Origin: Salticus scenicus
Taxonomy: Eukaryota; Arthropoda; Arachnida; Araneae; Salticidae
Direction of reading: 5' to 3'
Length of the DNA stretch: 64,000 bases
Assembly: GCA_963930645.1 (NCBI GenBank)
Contig: OZ005648.1
Span: forward strand, 243,203,436-243,267,435
In this document: one piece after another, positions 12,565 through 22,135 of the stretch
Numbering within the stretch: position 1 is the first letter of the stretch
How the letters are laid out: every line of letters starts with the position of its first letter
Translations under genes and position numbers: made by a program
The notes under the pieces: generated by a model
What the model was told of the DNA's origin: nothing
What the model saw: only the letters and a program-made list of their open reading frames with translations
Database searches by the model: none

Positions 12565-13294
12565 CAGGGTGATCAATTTAAAAGAGTACCCGTTGATTTT
12601 TCTTATTACCCTTAAATATGACGGATGTGAAAATTATTCTAACACTGAACTGCAATTGTTTGAACCTTGTTTAAGTGTGGGAGACAATTTCTAACACTGT
12701 TGGATTGTTACAACTTTATTTGTGAGATAAAATATAAATGGAGACGCACAATTTTTTTAATCTTGTAATAATTTTATTTATAAAAAACAAAATTTAATTA
12801 AAATTTTTTACATTATCATTCCTACATTACATTTATATTTACATTATCATTTTTACATTATCATTTCATAGGCTTTTTCAGAGAAGTCCTGCAAACATTG
12901 ATGAATTAAAACAGATCATAACTGAAGAAATATCGTCAATAACACCAACAATGCTGCGAAGTATGTCAAAAACCTGGTTCGACGTGTTCATGTTTGCATT
13001 CAAAATTGTGGTGAACATTTTCAACATTTTCTGTGAGGAATGATAATGTACAAAAAAGGAATTAAATTATGTTTTTCAAAAATAGAATTGTTACAGGATT
13101 AAAAACATTGTGCGTCTCCATTTCTGTTTTACCTCACAAATAAAATTGTGACAGTCCAACAGTGTTAGAAATTGTCTCACAAACTTAAACAAGGTTCAAA
13201 CAATCATACTTCAATGTTAGGATATTTGCCACATCCGTCAGATTTAAGGGTTATAAGAAAAACCCACGGGTACTATTTTAAACTGAACTCCCTG
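12565..13294. mobile_element. Long-TIR Tc1/mariner-type element with coding remnant
   Basis: The ends are CAGGGTGATCAATTTAAAAG and, in reverse complement, CAGGGAGTTCAGTTTAAAAT, with TA directly outside both. The inverted arms run for about 200 bp each: the stretch around 12630-12760 (GTTTGAACCTTGTTTAAG, AACACTGTTGGA, GAGACGCACAAT) is mirrored at 13090-13220. The roughly 300 bp between the arms keep the C-terminal end of a transposase (12870-13043). This is a deletion derivative of an autonomous element caught before all coding sequence was lost. Confidence 0.8.
12870..13043 (+). pseudogene. Transposase C-terminal remnant (mariner-like)
   Basis: An open frame of 57 codons ending in TGA at 13041-13043, with no start codon. 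The residues RSPANIDELKQIITEEISS, then TPTMLRSM, follow the pattern of the helical tail behind the DDE domain in arthropod mariner-like transposases (spacing N-DELK-I-EE-I followed by P-MLR-M). The acidic catalytic residues would lie upstream and are gone. After the ~50th residue the sequence becomes hydrophobic and atypical, so a frameshift or drift is likely. It is non-functional by itself. Confidence 0.6.
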
Positions 13295-13438
13295 TATATT
13301 CAATATTTCAAATTTGAAAGTGAGTCAGGTATTTTTCACTTTAGCAAAATTATAAAAATCTCTCTATAATATTCTTTATATTTTTGTCTACCAATGTTCA
13401 CAATTTTTTTCCCTTAAGCATTTTTCAGCTTAATATCC

Positions 13439-13944
13439 AAATAAAATTTAAGTAAAAAATCATTTTTTAAAGTTAGAAGCTTTTTATTATGAAGCCCTAA
13501 AAAGCATAAAATAAAATTTATTCTGGCAAAGGCATGCTACAAAGAAATGAAAGTTTCAACTCTAAAAAAATTTTAGAGAAAAATATAGGTACTTTCCTTT
13601 TGCAAGAGATGAAAATTTTTTAATGTTCAAAATATTTTAAAAAGCTTTCGAGACCAATATCCTTAGTTATTAGTTTCTATATAGTCATTCGTTAGGCCAG
13701 AAATTTCAAATGTCTCGAAAGCTTTTTAAAATATTTTGAACATTAAAAAATTTTCATCTCTTGCAAAAGGAAAGTACCTATATTTTTCTCTAAAATTTTT
13801 GAATTGAAACTTTCATTTTGAAATTGAAACTTTCACTTCTTTGTAGCATGCCTTTGCCAGAATAAATTTTATTTTATGCTTTTTAGGGCTTCATAATAAA
13901 AAGCTTCTAACTTTAAAAAATGATTTTTTACTTAAATTTTATTT
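13439..13944. repeat. Near-perfect 0.5 kb palindrome
   Basis: Left arm about 13439-13654 and right arm about 13712-13944, separated by 57 bp. The arms match almost base for base over AGCTTTCGAGAC / GTCTCGAAAGCT outward to the word GATTTTTTACTTAAATTTTA. The right arm has one internal duplication of TTGAAACTTTCA. High arm identity suggests a recent inversion-duplication. It lies at the left edge of the tandem array that follows, with which it shares the words GCTTTTTAG and AAAAAGCTTCT. Confidence 0.8.
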
Positions 13945-13976
13945 TGTGCTTTTTAGTTACAAAAAAGGAAAAAGCT

Positions 13977-14007
<31 letters not shown>

Positions 14008-14508
14008 TTAAAATTCCTCAGGATATTTTGTAGACAACGGAAGATTTTCGTCTATCAATTGAATTGTTTTTTTTTTTTTTTTTTTTTTCCATTATTTATC
14101 TGCAAAAAAAGTACTATATCGTCTTTAGAGGACCGAATCCGGGACCATCGCGTTATCAGCATGAACCAAAAGTCTAAGATCTGTCAAGAAAAATCATAGA
14201 ACATTCTCTAATAAATACTTATACAAAAGGAATATTGTTCTCGAATTGCTTTTTAAAATATTTAGAATATTTAAAATTTTTCATGTTTTGCAAAAGTGAA
14301 ATATCTATATTTTTCTCTAAAATTCTTGTTGTTGAACCTTTTGTGATTTTATAGTATGTGTCTGCAAGAATATATTTTTATTTTAGGCATTTTAGGGCTC
14401 CACAATAATAAAAGACTTTCAGTGTTATTTTTATTTATTTATTTATTTATTTGTTTGTTTGTTTTTATTTATAAATTTACTGAATTTTTTATTTTATGCG
14501 TTTAGTAA

Positions 14509-14546
<38 letters not shown>

Positions 14547-14750
14547 TATTTAAAAAATTATCAAAATTCCTTTGGACACTTTGTAGTCAATGAAAGATTT
14601 TCTTTTTTCTTTTATGATTTTTAGTATATAAAGAAAAGCTTCTCAAAAAAAAACTCTTCAAAAATTTTTAGAATACTTGCGTAGACAATAAAAAATTTTC
14701 TTTTATCAGTTGACACATTTTCTATTAATTACCTGCAAAGTTTAACACAT

Positions 14751-14825
14751 CGATCCTTCGGGGATGGAACTCACCACCATCGTATTAGCAACTTGACGCT
14801 CTAACCAACTGAGCCAACGAGCGAC
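14751..14825 (-). repeat. tRNA-Ile-like module 1
   Basis: On the minus strand it shows an A-box-like GGCTCAGTTGGTTAGAGCG, an anticodon region with GCTAATA as in tRNA-Ile(AAT), and a degraded B box GAGTTCCATCC. Stem pairing is incomplete, so this is a pseudo-tRNA or SINE head and not a working tRNA. Confidence 0.65.
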
Positions 14826-15474
14826 TATAAGGACTGCTGACATTTATTTTAAGTTGAGGTGCCTTATTTAATAGCGTGACTTGAAGACGCGATAACGAAA
14901 GCCAGTTTCAATAAAAAGCTTCTAAAAAATTATTTATTTATTTTTATTTAAATTTTTATTTTGTGCTTTTTAGCAACTAGATAAAAAGCTATTTAAAAAA
15001 ATCTTCAAAAATGATTAGGATACTGTGTACACAACGAAATATTTCCTTTTATCAACTGACATCTTTTCTATTAATTATTTGAAAAAGTAACATGACGCTC
15101 TAGCCAACTGAGCCATTAAGAGATAGAGATACAATGAATTGCTTACCTTTTTTTTTTTTTTTTTCTTTTGAGTGGAAGTGTCTTTTTTTTTTTTTAGCGT
15201 GACAGAAAACGCGATGACAAATTCAACTTCATATAATAATACATAATATATATATAAAACTTCTAAAAATATTTATTTTTGTATTTTGTACTTGAAACTT
15301 TTTATTTTGAGCTTTTTTAATATCTAAAATATTTTGTGTTTTCTAATATCTAAAAAAAACAAAAAACTTCTTAAAAAAAAACTCTTCGAAAATTCTTAAG
15401 ATATTGTGTAGTCAACGAAAAATTTTCTTTTATCAATTAACACCTTTTCTACTAATTATTCTCAAAAACTAATA

Positions 15475-15552
15475 CGCCGGACCTTCCGAGGATCAAACTC
15501 TCGACCACCGCTTTATTAACGTCATGCTCTAACCAACTGAGCAACGGAGCCA
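15475..15552 (-). repeat. tRNA-Ile-like module 2
   Basis: Minus strand: TTGCTCAGTTGGTTAGAGCA, then GTTAATAAAGCGGTGGTCG, then B-box-like GAGTTTGATCC. It has the same frame of flanking words as module 1, 720 bp away. Confidence 0.65.
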
Positions 15553-15807
15553 CAAACGGAATGGCTTATATTTACTTTAATTGTTTACTAGCGTGACACG
15601 ATGTCAAAGTCAATTTCATATAAAAAGCTTCCAAAAAATTTATTTATTTATTTATTTTTACTTACATTTTTATTTTGTGCTTTTTTGTAATTAGATAAAA
15701 AGCTGTTTACAAAACTCTTAAGAAATTATTAGGATACTGTGTACACGACGAAATATTTTCTTTTATCAATTGGCACTTTTTCTATTAATTATTTGCAAAA
15801 AATAACA

Positions 15808-15883
15808 CCTTGGCCCGGCGAGAATCGAACACACGTCTCTCGCGTTATCAACATAACGCTGTAACCAGCTGATCCATTAAGAG
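15808..15883 (-). repeat. tRNA-Ile-like module 3
   Basis: Minus strand: GATCAGCTGGTTACAGCG, GTTGATAACGCGAG, then a good B box GTGTTCGATTC. The D-arm has drifted more than in modules 1 and 4. Confidence 0.6.
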
Positions 15884-15972
15884 ATACAATGAGTTGCTTA
15901 ATTTTATTTTATTTTATTTTTAATATATGTATAATAGAAGCGTCTTGGGTTTTTTAACACGACAAAAAGCCG

Positions 15973-16057
15973 ATGACAAATCCAATTTCATATAATAGTA
16001 ATATAATATATATATATATATATACATATATATACATATACATACATATACATATAT
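15973..16057. repeat. AT/CATA microsatellite at hAT insertion site
   Basis: TA and CATA repeats flank the hAT copy on both sides (also about 17296-17335). An uninterrupted equivalent is seen in the array at about 15228-15258, so the hAT inserted into this microsatellite. Confidence 0.6.
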
Positions 16058-17295
16058 CAGGGCCCGAAATTTCAACTCAGATTACACTCGCCGAAGAAAA
16101 GTTTTACTCGCCACAAAATAGGGTTGTCATTTTTTTTTTAAAACATTTTGGGTTTTTTATTTTTCCTAACTATTTGAAAGGGTTTTACAAATATGTCTAA
16201 AATTATAGATATTAAAAGTGTGTCATATATCACCATGTTTCATAATCATCTATAATTAAAAATGATTATAATCTATCGTATTTGAGATTTGAAAAATATT
16301 AAAATATCTAATAACATAAACGCAAAGAATCGTTCAAGAAAAAAAGAAGGAAAAAAATTCTTTGTCAACACTATCCTGTGAAAACCTTTTTATTATAAAA
16401 GATTAAGCTTCCTTATTTATCTGCTTATTTACTTAACTTTTTTATATTAGAAATGCCTTTTTTGTCCATTTTATTTTTGTAATCAGACGGAATGTGGATG
16501 TATATAACTTGTTCATTGTTGTCGTTTGAAATAGCCATTTCGGAATAACTTTTTCGATAAAATCGTTGCTTACAAATCATTACAAGCGCAAATCATTGGC
16601 GTTTCAGTAAAAAACTGGAAAATATGAACTGTTTTTTAAATCGTTATTCAACAAAATAAACATAACAGGGATGAAAGTTGTTATCGTTATCGGCACCACT
16701 ATTTTTATTTAGAAAAGATGAGCGTATTTTTACTCTAATATCCTTTGATTAAATAGGATACAGATTATTGTAAAAAATTTCTGGTGGAAGAGTTCCGCCG
16801 AAAGTCGGAAAACTTTCATCCCTGCCATAAGCAGTATCTTTAAAAGGCTCGGGCTCATTTTCATGTGACAATATCGCATAGGCAAACTTTCGCGTGTCTC
16901 GTCTCTCGGATAGTGGGCGACGGGCAAAGAGGCTCTCTGCTCGTCTATTGTCACTCTGCTTGGAGAAATAACAGTTGGAAAAACGAAACTGCCGAAGAGA
17001 TCAAAAACTTTTATGTATGTACTCAATGGTATGCACTAAGCATTTTTCCTGTACTGTGTTGGAATGATCTTGGGCAACACACACACAGAATCGGTTCTCC
17101 GAGAATCTAAAAAGGAGAGGTTAAATATGATGTTACAAGATGACAAGATTTTGCCATATTTAAATCTATAAAAATAATGTTTTCTGTCACCGTATCGTGT
17201 AAGAATTCTATCTATAACGAGACCAAATTTTTACTCGCCAGAGTAAAAATTCCACTCGCCAATGGCAAGCTGGCGAGCGGAAATTTCGCGCCCTG
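16058..17295 (+). mobile_element. hAT-type non-autonomous element, copy 2
   Basis: Starts CAGGGCCCGAAATTTCAACT and ends GAAATTTCGCGCCCTG. The interior aligns with copies 1 and 3 throughout (for example ATCCTGTGAAAA, GGAATGTGGATG, CAAATCATTGGCG). Flanks share CATATAT, giving a 7-8 bp duplication inside a microsatellite. A 159 bp MITE is nested at 16666-16824. Frames that stay open in this element (for example 16730-17026) do not recur as conserved proteins in the other copies. Confidence 0.85.
16666..16824. mobile_element. Short hAT-like MITE nested in hAT copy 2
   Basis: Ends CAGGGATGAAAGTT and AACTTTCATCCCTG are exact inverted repeats. The word CATAA lies on both sides (16661-16665 and 16826-16830). 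Copies 1 and 3 of the host element read straight through AAACATAGGCAGTATC at this place, so they are the empty site. The target duplication looks shorter than the usual 8 bp, so the superfamily is open. Confidence 0.75.
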
Positions 17296-17556
17296 CATAT
17301 ATATATATATATATTATATATACATATACATAACGCTTCTAAAAATATTTTTTTTTAATGTATTTATTTTTTACTTAAAACATTTTATTCTGTGCTTTTT
17401 TAATATCTAATATGTTTTGTGTTTTTCAATATCTAAAAAAAAAAAAAAAAAAATGCTTCTTAAAACAAACTCCTCAAAAAATTCTTAGTGTAAGCAACGA
17501 AAAATTTTCTTGTATCAATTTACACATTTTCTACTAATTATCTGCAAAAATTAACA

Positions 17557-17634
17557 CGCTGGACCTTCCGGGGACCGAACTCACGACCACCGCGCTATTA
17601 ACTGGACGCTCTTACCAACTGAGTCAAAGCGGGA
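17557..17634 (-). repeat. tRNA-Ile-like module 4
   Basis: The best-preserved module. Minus strand: GACTCAGTTGGTAAGAGCG, then CAGTTAATAGCGCGGTGGTC, then GTGAGTTCGGTCCCC. D-arm, anticodon region and T-arm follow the layout of tRNA-Ile(AAT), but the 5' and 3' acceptor strands do not pair convincingly. Confidence 0.65.
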
Positions 17635-17760
17635 CAAACGAAATAGCTTATATTTACTTTAAAATGAAGCGCCTTGTTTACTAGCGTGACACGAAGACAC
17701 GATGACCAAGTCAATTTCAATTAAAAACCTTCTAATAAAGCATTTAATATTTAAAGAGAA

Positions 17761-18159
17761 AACATTTTAATGGCAACAATTCCTCTTCTAAAGCGAGCGA
17801 ATTTAGCAGGGAAAACATTATCAATACATCGAACAGTCTTACGCTAATGTTGGTTGCTGAGGGTTCCTGGATAAGAGAAAATTCTAAGAGCAGATACGAT
17901 CGTTAACTGCGGGGAGCGTCAAAACACCTGTTACACGTCAAAATCAAAGGAGGTTGAGAAGAATACATATTTTATCAGAACGGGGTGAGCTCTAAGATAA
18001 AACTAATGGATGAATCATTCATTTTACTCCTTCAAATTTTAAAAATTAATTTTCGCACATTCAGGAAATAATGAATAGATGGAAAGTTAGTTGATAAGAA
18101 AATATGTTACGCAAACTGTTTTCAAAAGGTTCATTTTACTTTGTAGTAATTACGATTAA

Positions 18160-18202
<43 letters not shown>

Positions 18203-18383
18203 GTTTTACCTTTGTAAATTTATTTATTATATATAACAACGTATGTTATTATACTCACTGTAAGATTTTGATAAATTTTAAATGTTTAATTATATGATTA
18301 GTATTATATAAATGCATATATTTTCCAGTAAAAATCAAATCAATAAAAAGTTAAATATAGCAATATTAATTTATTACAAATAG

Positions 18384-18418
<35 letters not shown>

Positions 18419-19037
18419 TTTAATTTTTATTAAACGAAAGGAAATATTTTTGTAACTGTAGCTTGTATGAGATCGTTTTGTTAAATATATGTTTAAATTC
18501 GTTACTAGTGCATTGGTAATTTAATACAACATTTAAGGCAGTTCATTATGTATTCTTAATTGTACCTATATTATATCTATCTTATAAATATAGACGACTA
18601 TATTTGTATATATTCATAAAAACTAGCAAAGATGCTATTATTCATGATAAAATAAGGAATCTAAGCTTATATTATGTAACATTTTATAAGACGTTGTGTT
18701 TAGATATTGTAAAAATAAATAAATAAAAGTTTTAAGTTAGTATTCTAAGAATGTTTCTTGAAAGACACTGCAATGCTATATATGTATTATATATGTGAAA
18801 AAAAGTTTTTTAAAATTTTTTATTTATATTATTCTTTTTCATTAATTTTTGTAGTTAAAGCCCGTTACTCTATCTGGTATCAATTCCTTTTCGGAATATA
18901 ACATATTAATTGCAACATTTATTTAAATTTTGTGGTTTACATTTTTTCTTGTTAAACTCCAGGAACACGAATTTTTGATTGAAAACGGGAAAAAAAGAAA
19001 GTAATAAGATTACTTGGTCAATACGGGGTTTCCTTAA
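17761..19037. other. No gene seen; microsatellites
   Basis: Holds an AT repeat (about 18165-18198) and an ATT repeat (about 18387-18417). A stretch near 18003-18100 (ACTAATGGATGAATCATTC, then GGAAATAATGAATAGATGG) resembles 30674-30765, so both may be remains of one repeat family. No coding frame supported. Confidence 0.45.
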
Positions 19038-19039
19038 TA

Positions 19040-19515
19040 CAGTAAAGCGCTGACTATCCGGATCGGTCGGGATCGAAGCCGATCCGTTTAACGAAAAATC
19101 CGGATAATTGGACAACTTATAAAACTGCCAAGTTAATGTTTTTTAGGTAACATCCCTTCACACTTTTTTCAGGCTTGTGACTGGCAATTGTAATAGTGTG
19201 CTAATTCAGTGAAGAAGCTACTCAAAAGAAAATAAATCAGGAAATGCATTTCTACCCTCTCTAATTCTTGGAAAAAGAAAAATCCTAATCCTTTCATTCA
19301 GCATTTTCCACGCTCCCCTCATTGAAACTTAGCGGAAAAAAGCGAGTGGAGGGGGCAGGGGACAAAAGGAGCGATTTCGACCGTCTTCAGAGAATTTAAA
19401 GATAAAAACTGATTTTCGTGGGATTTTTTTTTGGGGGGGGGGCAGGAGGGGGGAGTTAGATCCGGTTAATTGGACATTCCGGTTAATCGGCGTCCGTTTA
19501 ATTGGCGCTCTACTG
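19040..19515. mobile_element. pogo/Tigger-like MITE
   Basis: Left end CAGTAAAGCGCTGACTATCC; right end in reverse complement CAGTAGAGCGCCAATTAAAC; TA outside both. The words ATCCGG and GGTTAAT recur near the ends, as in pogo/Tigger elements whose ends read CAGT..CCGATTAACCGG. A run of G residues (about 19432-19442) is notable in this AT-rich setting. No transposase remains. Confidence 0.75.
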
Positions 19516-19779
19516 TAGTTTAATATTTAAATTTTTTACAGGTTTATCATATAACCTACACAGGCATAAATTTTTCTATCACGTCCTTATCTATATACAA
19601 ATTCTGTTCTCTTAAAACAGAAAAGTAAAACCTGATGAACTTGAATCATATTTCATTCATTTATAGTAACGAAAGGCAATTTCTCAAGTTAAGAGAAGTC
19701 CTCTCAAATCATTCAGCTGTTATGAGCAATTTAAATTTGAGCCAATTGAAACAATTTATTTTCGAGTGAAATCAGATTA

Positions 19780-19905
19780 CATTTGAGTGAAACAGTTTGG
19801 TGCTGAAAATAAATAAATATTATTTCCTCTGCCGGAATCGAACTCAGGTTCCCCTCCGTGGCACATGAACGCATTAACACCACGATACGATTTCATATTA
19901 AAAGT
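19780..19905 (-). repeat. tRNA-derived SINE fragment
   Basis: Minus strand reads ATCGTGGTGTTAATGCG and then CTGAGTTCGATTCCGG, a strong match to an RNA polymerase III B box. The A-box half is weaker. It could be a SINE head or an old pseudo-tRNA; the sequence differs from the tRNA-Ile-like array at 13.9-17.8 kb. Confidence 0.45.
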
Positions 19906-21141
19906 GGTTGTATTGCCGTTTTGAATCATTTTCGAACACACAGAAAATATTGTTTATCAACTTGTACTTGTTATACATAACATAATGTTATGGGAAACAC
20001 AGTAAACTTCCTTAAAATATCATTATTGATTTAAAATTTGGGAAAAATTCTTGAAAACAGAATCTCTATGACAAGCGGACACTTTAGTAACTTGCGAATT
20101 CATTCTACATGATTTAACACTTTTAGAAAAATAAATTCTTCCACGTAAAGTTGCAGAATTTCTTGAAAAATTATAAGATAAAAAAACAGTATATACTAGT
20201 TTACATATGCATATTATTCCCGATGTTGATTTGAATTATAATTAAAACAATATAACACATTTTTTTTTAAACATATTTTATATGCATTTTCATAAATTAG
20301 TTTCAATGAATATAATAAAATATTAGACAACATTAGACATAAATAAATTTCTACATTATAAAAATACATTTTTTTTTCTTTATACTTCACATATTTCTTT
20401 AAAAAACAGTTTTTTAAAAAGACATTCACTGATAATTTTTAGTTTTTTATGATTGGTGTTCGTGATATACAAACTCTTCTATTTTTATTTTATTTTATTT
20501 ATTTATTTATTTATTTGCCAGTTGTATGTAAAACGTTTCTTATATTTATCAAAATAATTTTTTACTTTGTTATTTTACTTTTGTAATCATCAAAAGTATT
20601 CAAAATATTTTTTAAACAATATATAAATTAATGAATTACATACATCTAAAAAATATTTTTCATGTACCATTCAGAGTATGATCGAAAATGGCGCCATCAC
20701 TCCTTTTTTTTTTTTTCAAATGAAAAATGATTGAAATTCGTTCAAAGCCGAGCAGATACTTGAACATTCATTTTGACTGAAAAGATTTTTGATCGGAAAA
20801 GACTGATTTTACTCAAATTTGATTTCTTTTGATAAAAATTCCTCTCAAATTATGGCTAAAAGTATTGCGTCCGTCTTTCAGTAAACAAATGCGGTAACAC
20901 ATATTAAGAGAGTACGAGTGTAATTGTACGCAGGCACCAAATTTTTGCATTTTGGAACATTTACAATGAAACTAATTTATGATAACAAATACGACCTGTT
21001 TACAAATCATTGTAATTGATAAAGATTGGAAACAAAAACATAAGAAGTTATAAATGTGAAAAGAGAAATATAATAAAAACTTAAAAGCCTTAAATACGCA
21101 TTGGATGAATTTTAAGCCAATTTTCTCGAATACCTTAGGAC
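19906..21141. other. No gene seen
   Basis: AT-rich, with T-rich tracts and a TTTA repeat near 20485-20517. No supported gene or repeat family. Confidence 0.45.
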
Positions 21142-21143
21142 TA

Positions 21144-21675
21144 CTAGGTTGTACCAAAAGTTCGTAAACACTTGCAAAAAATTGAAATTTTACTCGCCAA
21201 GTAATAACAAAAACAAAAACAAAAAATTATTCCTCAAAATAAAGAACAAAAATCAAGTTGCTTCAAGTGTCGGTGAATTGTCGATTTTCCAACTCCAAGC
21301 TCATCAGCCAATTCTCGAGTGCTCGATGATATGAAGGCGAAATGCTCATCCCGGTTTGCAAGTCTCCATCATCCAACATTAATAGCCGTCCGGAACGAAG
21401 CTTATCTTCAAGTCTCATGTCGCCAGAATCGAAACGCTTGTACCACTTTGAGATCGCCGCATATGCAACTGTTCCTTCACCTTCGGCAGCACAAATCTCT
21501 TCTGCAGCTTTTCTGGTTGAAAGTCCTCGCTTCCAGAAGTAATGGATCAAATCAGCTCAATTTTATCAATTGCCAAAGATGAAGTTCACTATAACAATAT
21601 AAACGCAAAAAGCAATTAAAAATTGCAGAAAAATTCAATTTTCGCTAATGTTTAAGAACTTTTGGGACAACCTAA
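21144..21675 (-). mobile_element. Internally deleted mariner element
   Basis: A 532 bp element with mariner ends: on the coding (minus) strand TTAGGTTGTCCCAAAAGTTC, and at the far end the inverted TTTACGAACTTTTGGTACAA. TA lies directly outside each end. Only the transposase N-terminal region is left. After the helix-turn-helix the frame runs straight into what looks like 3' untranslated sequence and the second terminal repeat, so about 0.8 kb of coding DNA was lost in one deletion (full mariners are near 1.3 kb). Confidence 0.85.
21256..21590 (-). pseudogene. mariner transposase, N-terminal DNA-binding part only
   Basis: The reading frame gives IHYFWKRGLSTRKAAEEIC, then YAAISKWYKRFDSGDMRLED, then KLRSGRL. 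This is the paired helix-turn-helix that binds mariner terminal repeats. A second frame then gives STRELADELGVGKSTIHRHL, the second helix-turn-helix, so a frameshift lies near 21330-21370. Just upstream of the open frame KIEL is visible in another frame, so there is at least one more shift and no usable ATG. The DD34D catalytic domain is absent. It cannot encode an active transposase. Confidence 0.85.
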
Positions 21676-21677
21676 TA

Positions 21678-22104
21678 TTTAGATGAGCTTGCATTATATT
21701 TTTACTTTTACTTGCTTCACTCAACAGATTTAATTAATCATATTTATAAAAAGTCTCAGTTTTAAAATTCCTATATTTATGAATATGCCTTGAAAATAGG
21801 AAGGGATATAGTTTTCTACAAATGCATCATATTTGTAATAATTCCTTTGTAAAGCATGATCCTGGAATGGAAACACTCTTAAAAAAGAAACAAAATGTCG
21901 TTCTATGACAAAATATTATTTTTGTTATGCAGAGAAATAAAATATTTATCTGCCACATTCAAAAGCCATCTAATAGTATATAATTATTTAGAGTGGAGAT
22001 TACTATAGCTTACTACTTATGCTTTTGCTATGAATTCCCACGAATTCATAATAAAGCATAGCATTTTTCTTTATGTAAATGCACGTTTTCCATTGAATGA
22101 TTCC
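21678..22104. other. No gene seen
   Basis: AT-rich spacer with no supported feature. Confidence 0.45.
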
Positions 22105-22135
22105 TAAGAAATGACGTCATTTCTAAAGGCGATAG

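Larger units (their letters stand above)
13945..17760 (-). repeat. Tandem array of tRNA-Ile-derived units
   Basis: A degenerate array in which a block recurs in fixed order: ACGAAAAATTTTCTTTTATC, then TTTTCTATTAATTA, then a tRNA-like module on the minus strand, then TAGCGTGAC...GATGAC, then AAAAAGCTTCTAAAAAAT. Module positions (about 14121, 14751, 15089, 15475, 15808 and 17557) fall into a period near 720 bp made of two unlike half-units of about 330 and 390 bp, allowing for the hAT insertion. Poly-A and poly-T runs sit at unit joints (13979-14007, 14068-14088, 14512-14543). No protein-coding frame is supported. Confidence 0.7.

Noticed and set aside
16730..17110. Overlapping 81-98 codon frames
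   Set aside because: They lie in the non-coding hAT element and cross the border of the nested MITE; the sister copies do not keep the frames.
17557..17634. Functional tRNA-Ile gene
   Set aside because: D- and T-arms look fair but the acceptor stem does not pair, and the module repeats with decayed copies in an array.
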